From contig JAVHKY010000003.1 in assembly GCA_035079385.1 (NCBI GenBank), positions 16,031,001-16,095,000 of the forward strand: a stretch of DNA of 64,000 nucleotides, in the 5' to 3' direction. Below the pieces are notes generated by a model. It was given only the letters and a program-made list of their open reading frames with translations, made no database searches and was not told the origin of the DNA. Made by a program: the position numbers and the translations under genes. The DNA comes from Aspidiotus rigidus (taxonomy: Eukaryota > Arthropoda > Insecta > Hemiptera > Diaspididae). Below, in pieces: positions 58,101-64,000 of this stretch; position 1 is the stretch's first letter; every line of letters starts with the position of its first letter.

Positions 58101-59711
58101 CGAGAATTTGTTTTAGAATACAGGTGTCAGTGCCAAAGTAAAATGCAAAACATAGTGCTCTTAAATGATACAAAATAATTCCACCAATTGTACTAATTTA
58201 TCACCCTATTAGAGAACTGCAAAGATTAATGATGACGTAACGACTAAATATTACGATCCATGTCTTCACTCACTACGAACGTCTATTTCGCAGCAAATGA
58301 TCAGGCGGAGGAAGAATCAACAGTGCAGTGCTGCCAATCGTAATGTCGTGTTAATTTTCTCAGACAAGAACATCTTTTTAAGAGCAATTGCTGGACTTGG
58401 AATATTTTCCAATACTCGGATTTGGAAATATTTTTCAATTCACTTGGAAAACTTCTACAACTTTGAATGTTTTCCAATTCTGGGACTTGAAAAATTCTTT
58501 AATTTAGATTATTTTCCTCTTGGACGTAGAAATATTTTCCAATTCTCCAACTTGGGATATTTTGTAACTGTGGGATTTATTTTGAATTAAAAAATATTCC
58601 AAGTCCAACAATTGGAAAATATTCCAAGTTGGAGAATTTTTCCAAGTCCAAGAGTTGAAAAATATTTTCCAAGTCCGAGAATTTGAAAATATTTTCAAGT
58701 CTAACAATAGAAAATATTTTTAGTTGGAGAATTTTCCCAAGTTCGCAAGAATTGAAAAATATTGTCCAAGTTCGAGAAATGGAAAATATTCTAAGACAGA
58801 GAATTTTTCAATTCTCCGACTTCGAAAAATTCTCCAACGTAGAATATTTTCCAATTGTTGGACTTGGAAATACTTTCCAATTCTCGGATTTGGAAAATAT
58901 TTTCCAAGCCCGAGAATCGGAAAATATTCTAAGACAGAGAATTTTTCCAAGTCCAACAATTGGAAAATATTCCAAGTTGGAGAATTGGAAAATATGTATT
59001 TCCAAATCCAACAATTAGAAAATACTCCAAGACGGAGAATTTTTCCATGTCCAGCAATTGCTCCAAAAAAGGTACTCTGTTTCTACGCCGATGCTCTTGT
59101 CTGCGAACATTAACACGCGATTACGATTGGCAGCACTGCTGATACTTCCTCCGCCTGATCATTCGCTGCGAAATAGACGTTTGTGTCTTCACTCTTTATT
59201 ATAGGACTCTACTTTTTCTAGTCGATTGTTTTTTTCCATGTCTCAACCACGATGAGCACTAGTGGTCAACAGGTTATTCATTTGATACCGACGGCCGGAG
59301 TGGAAAAATTCAACATTTTATCTTTATGTATGTGCAGCTGTGTCAAAGACAATATCCCCATCCGAATTTAATTGGGGACTCATCTACGTAGATGCATTTT
59401 GTAATACTATTGCATAATATTCACAAAAGAGAAAATTCCACTATTAACGATTGCGTTTTAGACTTCACCTCCTATCGGGAATCCCGTATGCTGATATGCT
59501 CTACTTCAACGACGAACCTCGAGATCTTCATCAAGTAGAAAGGATGGGAGTTTTGACTTTTTTGGTTAGAGAAGGGCTGGATTTGGCTGCACTACGAAAT
59601 GGATTAGATCGGTACGAGAAAAATAAAACGCGAGTACCTCACTCAACACCGCGTTATAAAGCCTACGGCGAATCATCTCACGCAGTAAGAGTCGTCAAGG
59701 AGAATTCATGA
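55122..59711 (+). CDS. MDP1-like HAD-superfamily phosphatase, paralogue c, altered catalytic motifs
   Basis: Exons 55122-55164, 55234-55294, 55376-55591 and 59462-59711 give 189 aa. Motif I is FDLDFVLWPFW: both aspartates (D13, D15) remain, but the usual threonine is valine. Motif II IASRIS keeps serine and arginine. The motif III lysine is lost (HPGAVTNHF). Motif IV is YFNDE instead of FFDDE. The exon plan matches a and b, except that intron 3 has grown to 3.87 kb through repeat insertions, including two adjacent MITE-like elements. The C-terminal exon (GLDLAALRNGLDRY) matches paralogue a (NPDSLGDGLKEYVDRY), so the distant last exon belongs to this gene. Confidence 0.82.
55592..57992. other. 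First part of the long intron 3 of MDP1-like gene c, dispersed repeat fragments
   Basis: Recurring scraps such as (c)tcgagctata…aaattt(ttc) occur here (about 56630, 56850, 56960, 57765) and also near 27250. An inverted pair, gcgctatcgaagcagaat at about 57218 and its complement at about 57338, suggests another small foldback. No exon is found between 55592 and 59461. Confidence 0.4.
57993..58262. mobile_element. ~270 bp MITE-like element with ~45 bp imperfect terminal inverted repeats
   Basis: The left end (gatatgggccgccatattta, gtcgtta, gtcatta) is the imperfect reverse complement of the right end (ttaatgatgacgtaacgacta, ending near 58262). No open frame. A related, partial copy occurs near 46431. 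It directly abuts the hAT-like element at 58271. Confidence 0.65.
58271..59185. mobile_element. 915 bp hAT-like non-autonomous element filled with a palindromic minisatellite
   Basis: Flanked by tcttcact at 58263-58270 and 59186-59193 (8 bp, the hAT duplication size). The ends form long terminal inverted repeats: 58271-58378 pairs with about 59075-59185 (shared cgtctatttcgcagc, atgatcaggcggaggaag, gtgctgccaatcgtaat, cgtgttaat), at roughly 85-90% identity. The element starts CAC and ends GTG. The interior, about 58395-59055, is built of variants of ttggaaaatattttccaa and ccaagt/acttgg words in both orientations. No transposase is present. Confidence 0.82.
58395..59055. repeat. Palindrome-rich minisatellite inside the hAT-like element
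   Basis: Units of about 20-35 bp centred on ggaaaatattttcc alternate with variable spacers (ttctccgact, aagtccaaca, cccgagaat and similar). Both strands read alike, so frames on either strand give similar repetitive peptides (KYFPNPRIGKY-type), which are artefacts. Confidence 0.85.
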
Positions 59712-61790
59712 ATTTATCGACAAGTTTTTTAGGTAAAGTTTCTAATGAGTGGAAATGATAAAATACTCTATGAAATACACATCATGTACGTTTTTCAGTT
59801 ATAAGTATTATTATTATCATTATATGATTTTCATGATACAAAGCTTAATTACAAAAGTTTCACCATCGAGAATTTTTAGTACAAAAAAAGAAAAAAAACA
59901 AAACAAAACAAAACAAAACAACAGACGCAAAAATTTTCATACACATACAAAATTTTGTTATTAAAAAAAAAGAGATTGAAAGAGATGATGACAAGATTGT
60001 ATCCTTATTCAATTTTTTTTTCAATTATTTATTGTAAAATTAAAATCATTCCAAGAATAGGTACATCGATAGCTCGAAACACCGGTGGCGGAATAGGGGC
60101 GTAGGGAGGCAACTTGGTAACCTGTCCCTTCTCGAAAAAAGTAGGAAACAATATAAGAGTTTAATCTAGCTTCAGGGCGAAATAACAAATTCATGAAAAA
60201 CTGACGAACTTATTTTTTGAAATTTTTGTTGTACCCCCTGAGGAAATTCTACTTCGCCACCGCTGGCTTGTACATTGTAATGAAGTTCTGTGAGTGGAAT
60301 GTAAGCTTATCAATATCATTAAAAAATACGAGAATAATTATGTATCCTTTCGGATATCCAGTAAAAAAAATTACCTTTTGTAATTCATGACGTAGATTAA
60401 CATTTCCAAGGACAAAAAATAATTTTGATACGCGAAACAAGAACGCAGTATCTACAATATAGGAGAATCTAATTTTTCAGAAATAATATTATGCGATGAT
60501 ATAGATGTGTAGAACAATCATATTCCATTTTTTGGGAAAAAATTTCAAAAATCGAATTGTTTGAGTTTTTTTCTGTGATTGAAAAACCATTGATTCGAAC
60601 GTATGAAGTTTCTTGAATCACTATTAATTAAAAAATCCAGCTGAGTTGTTTTCCCCAAGACCAATGCTATCGAAGAAGGAACATTTTGTATTTTTTCTTT
60701 TTCTTCTGCACTTCAAATTTTCGAAAATATCGAACGACTCGATTTGGACGAAGTTGCTTGTCAACCAGAAGCGAGGGTAAGTAAAAACAGCGGACTTAAT
60801 AACATGCAATGGCAGTTATCGATTCTTCAACGTTGGTCAAAAAAATTGGAGTTACTGCGTTCCGCATAATTTAGAGATCGAACAAATAACTCATATTTGT
60901 AAAATGACGAGGAATAAAATTAAGGAATTTTCAAAATTTGGGATTTGAATGATATAGGAAAAAAAGATATTTGGAGAGGATTTCCTTATTATTTTGATTA
61001 GAAATTATTTTACGAGGGTTATATCTTTTCATACTTTTACTCGAAAATCAAGAGAAGGATACCCGGAAGCTTAATTTCATTAAATAAAAAATACACACAC
61101 GCACACACGAAAAGAAAAATAGTGACTTAAATGAGATACATATTGTTGACAGCCCTTATAACGCACATTTACTTACATAAACGCGGTCTAAATATTATTC
61201 CTCGTTGAATTTATAAGCGAGCCAAAGGTGGTCATAGGCGAAGGAAAAGTAGGCAGAGTGGGCAATTGCGTCCAAAAAACTACAGAACGTTAGCAGGTAA
61301 AATCTAGAATTCTGGAAATCCTATTTTTCAAGAGTGAAGAGAACAAGTACATGCAAAACTATGTAGGGAGGATATATTTGTTAGGAAAAGTCTGATGAAA
61401 ACTCATGACTAAAAGGGAAGAGGAAATGACGCCTTCTCCGAGCGTACGGGTGCCAAAATTGTATCGGCATCCCTAATGCGAGCCATAACTCTAAAAAATG
61501 AAGTTCAGAACAGAAGAAGTACACAACGAAGAAGACGTAAAATTCTAGGCACAATAGGCACTGAGCCTAGGAAAAAGTTGACAGTTTGTTTTGAACGCCA
61601 ATCTTAGAAGAAACAATAATGTGTGTATCGAGACTTTGATGAATTTTCAAAAAAAAAAAATGAGCGCACTGCCACTGGATTACATACCAACATGAAGAAC
61701 GTTAGTAATATTGAGACCACTTGAAAAAGGAGTTGCTGTCGACGATATGTATCTGCTTAATTGACAATAGGAAACTTTTTAAACATTTAT
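59712..61790. other. Spacer downstream of the MDP1 array
   Basis: Simple-sequence patches (acaaaacaaaac near 59898, cacacacgcacacac near 61090) and short unrecognised frames (60249-60440, 60624-60809). No gene or long repeat is supported. Confidence 0.4.
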
Positions 61791-62731
61791 TTACAATTGA
61801 TATACTTCACGATCCTTTGACCGAGCACGACCAAAATTTCGGGTATACCCACGTTTCGTAGGAACAACTTTCTTCGTAGTCTCTCCGACGCTAGAGCCGG
61901 GACTGGTGTACGGATAGACGTTATAACCTGGTATTATGTGAACTCGTACGTCTCCTGATGGTCTGGTCCCGTCCGCTCGTGGCCTTCTCGAAAACGTGAC
62001 CGTAGTTTTACAGCAACAATAATGAAATAATTTGACGTAAGCGTCGCAGAAATGTCGATTCGAGAAGCAATAAAGCAAATTGTTGAAACAAGATTTGCTC
62101 AAGGCGAACCAAGCAGACCAATAAAACGGTTTCGCACCGAGATGTGCGGAAGATGGAATAAATAGGAAGAATGCGAATGGCGCCCAAAATATGATGAACA
62201 TAATAAAGCTGTATAAGTTGGTAAGCATCAATGAATAGTCCCATTTGAAAGCCAAAGGTGGTTTGAAGCCAGCATTTGTTCGAGCAGCTCGAATACGTAG
62301 AATTATTCTTAAGTAATGAAAAGCTGCGAACGCTAATGGTATCATAAAGAGTAACGCCGCTGTCAATAGAAATATCGGGCTTGCTCTATCGATTCTTTTG
62401 CGACAATAGTCTGGCCCCAGTTCGAAGACGAATATTATAGTGACGAGGCAGATGCTGACAGCCCAAATGAGCAACACAGACACGGTTATTCTCGTGGTGG
62501 TAATTTTTGTGTAGCATTCGGGTGACAGACATAAACGAGCGTAATTTTCGACAGCAATGGCTGTCAAACTGAAAATCGTGACTATACCGCATAATAATCC
62601 CAGGAACCATTGAACGTTGCACACTGGCAGGCAGTCTTCAGAGCCAGCAAGTAAAACTACTGCTGTAGCGAGAATCACCACTCCGCTTATCAAAAGATCA
62701 GCTAAGGCTACATTCGCGATGTACGTGTTAC
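61791..62731 (-). CDS. Class A G-protein-coupled receptor, last coding exon (TM2-TM7 and tail), partial
   Basis: The exon runs from an acceptor (atttcag) at 62731 to a stop at 61791 and begins in phase 2, so TM1 lies on an upstream exon that I cannot find in the remaining 1.2 kb. The sequence starts GNTYIANVALADLL (TM2), keeps the TM3 and ECL2 cysteines (PVCNVQWF and DYCRKR), has FWAPFAFF in TM6, and a TM7 ending NLLYCFSNRHF, followed by a cysteine-rich, basic tail. The TM3 end reads IAVENY where class A receptors have DRY and melatonin/Tre1-like ones NRY, so the key arginine is asparagine. NPxxY is NNLLY. The layout resembles the insect moody/Tre1/melatonin-like group, but that placement is tentative. 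Ligand unknown. Confidence 0.85.
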
Positions 62732-63340
62732 CTGAAATATAAATATACTGTATTAATATCAATTAATGATAAGACGGATGAAGGATTCAGACTTGTAATG
62801 ATGTATCGAGTATCAAAATAAAAGTTAGTCTACTCCCTCACAGGATTTCTACCAGGTGGGGACTGTTTGTATTCGTCAATCTGTTTTTGTTTGGGGGGAG
62901 ACGAGAGCGAGCTTATATTGGTGAAACAATCAAGAAAATGGAAGACTTGGTTGAAAATTCCTCTTTTTTGATGCTTCTTACTGAAATAGTTTTCTTCAAA
63001 CTTATGAGGAATAAATTATGTAAATTAGTCCAAGACAAGAAGGACGTACAGCTTTTTAGGAGTTTTATGGAGGGATTCAAGGACCGTGGGATTCTTTTCT
63101 TTGGAAAATTGAGAAAAAATTGATCATAAAATTAGAGTTTCACATAAATTATAAAAAGCCCTTCATTTTGATGACGTCATCCAGCAGAGGTTTACTCAGT
63201 TTGAAAAGGGGAAGGATTGGTAAGTATCAATGCGACTTGAACAAGTTATCTTCAGAATGAAGGTTGCTTGTACGGACACATCTGGCTCGTCTTGTTCGGG
63301 TCAGTACAGTTGACGCGAACTTACAATGGAACTCTAGCAC
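62732..63340. other. Start of an intron or upstream region of the GPCR gene
   Basis: No TM1-encoding exon is seen on the minus strand. The plus-strand frame 62887-63123 is not recognised. Confidence 0.35.
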
Positions 63341-63459
63341 AAATTCTTTAGATTATAATGACTAAACTATCTACCCAAGAGTAGAGGGAGAGCGAAATAT
63401 GGATCGGAGTCTTAGACGTAGTATACTTTATCCCAGGAAGATGATGCTTTATTATTTCC

Positions 63460-63980
63460 AGTCTCCTATCCAGAAGTTGTGCATCCGTGTCCCTGATTCT
63501 GATACAATTTACCCGTAGAGCGAAGGACCAAGAAGTCAAGGGGGAGGAAACAAGATTTCAGGTAATACGCGGGAAAGGGATCAGTTATGGAAGGTGAGCG
63601 CAGTGACTGTTTAGCGGCAAAGTCCACTGGGTCATGTTTTTCAAGGTCGATGTGTTTCGGTATCCAAAAAAGAAGAAGTGAAGAATGAGGGAGACCTTCA
63701 AGAGTGAATAACAATGAGGATTTGTTGAACGATATAGGATTGGTTGAATGAGGACTCGGATAGAAAGTTAGGGTGAGAGAGAATGAGATAGTATAAAGAC
63801 TTCTGAGTTAAATACTGGTGCATAGTGCGCCAATACCAGTCAAAGCTTGAAAGATTGAATAGAGATCAGCAATTCTAAAGTCGCTTTGTTGGAGTGGGTG
63901 CGAAATGGAGCACCGTCATTAAGTTGGGAACGTATTAAAATATTGTAAAATTGGAGGAGTTTGCCGTTACAGCCAGTAAG
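63460..63980 (-). pseudogene. Non-LTR retrotransposon RNase H remnant
   Basis: Read on the minus strand, this resembles the RNase H domain of I/jockey-type elements. Segments like ALTGIGALCTSI are followed by LLFTLEG and the diagnostic LLLFWIPKHIDLEKHDPVDFAAKQSL. There is an in-frame stop in the first half, and no RT is found in the window. It extends toward or past the right edge. Confidence 0.65.
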
Positions 63981-64000
63981 GGAATTATGTGATAGGTATT

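Noticed and set aside
58504..59142. Several overlapping frames on both strands giving KYFPNP/GKYS-type repetitive peptides
   Set aside because: They arise from the palindromic minisatellite inside the hAT-like element, with no start or splice logic.
59451..59711. An independent small gene
   Set aside because: It supplies the missing motif IV exon of MDP1-like gene c in the right phase, after a long repeat-filled intron.
62887..63123. 78-codon plus-strand frame near the GPCR
   Set aside because: Lysine/phenylalanine-rich, no family, no supporting signals.

Overview
The window is nuclear DNA of an insect. The genes have short AT-rich introns with GT..AG borders and encode conserved animal proteins. 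Single-copy housekeeping genes sit among retrotransposon and DNA-transposon debris. The best lineage clue is an intronless, bacterial-type bioA (biotin synthesis) at 21349-22689. Laterally acquired bioA genes are known from sap-feeding Sternorrhyncha, notably mealybugs and whiteflies, so a mealybug or related scale insect is my leading guess. This is an inference, not a search result.

Layout. 1-2305 and 22914-25226 are two inverted copies of one ~2.3 kb repeat. They enclose a gene-dense block: TRMT5 (tRNA m1G37 methyltransferase), RBIS-like ribosome biogenesis factor, FLAD1 (FAD synthase), mRpS34 (mitochondrial ribosome), a small membrane protein on the minus strand, ATAD5/Elg1 (PCNA unloader), DHRS4 (peroxisomal carbonyl reductase) and bioA (minus). 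25227-33418 is accessory. It holds a decayed Ty3/gypsy fragment, a six-copy ~161 bp tandem array, degenerate ~290 bp repeats, an exact-looking 468 bp tandem duplication, and a minus-strand modular gene for a predicted secreted protein that uses the duplication as two copies of one exon.

34259-41046 carries NELF-C/D (plus) and TADA3 (minus), converging. 43484-59711 carries a tandem array of three MDP1-like HAD phosphatase paralogues, all plus strand and with the same four-exon plan. Their active-site residues have decayed to different degrees. Between and inside them lie a jockey-like LINE with clear target-site duplications, an R1-like LINE remnant, a 33-bp-arm hairpin, several foldback/MITE elements, and a 915 bp hAT-like element filled with a palindromic minisatellite. 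61791-62731 is the last exon of an unusual class A GPCR (minus), and the right edge contains a retroelement RNase H remnant.

The housekeeping genes do not form one pathway. They are a typical animal gene neighbourhood covering tRNA modification, ribosome biogenesis, FAD synthesis, replication and transcription. The most interesting parts are the transferred bioA beside a large inverted repeat, the MDP1 array, and the unrecognised secreted-protein gene. Exon borders were read by eye from splice motifs and reading phase, and every multi-exon model was checked for frame closure.
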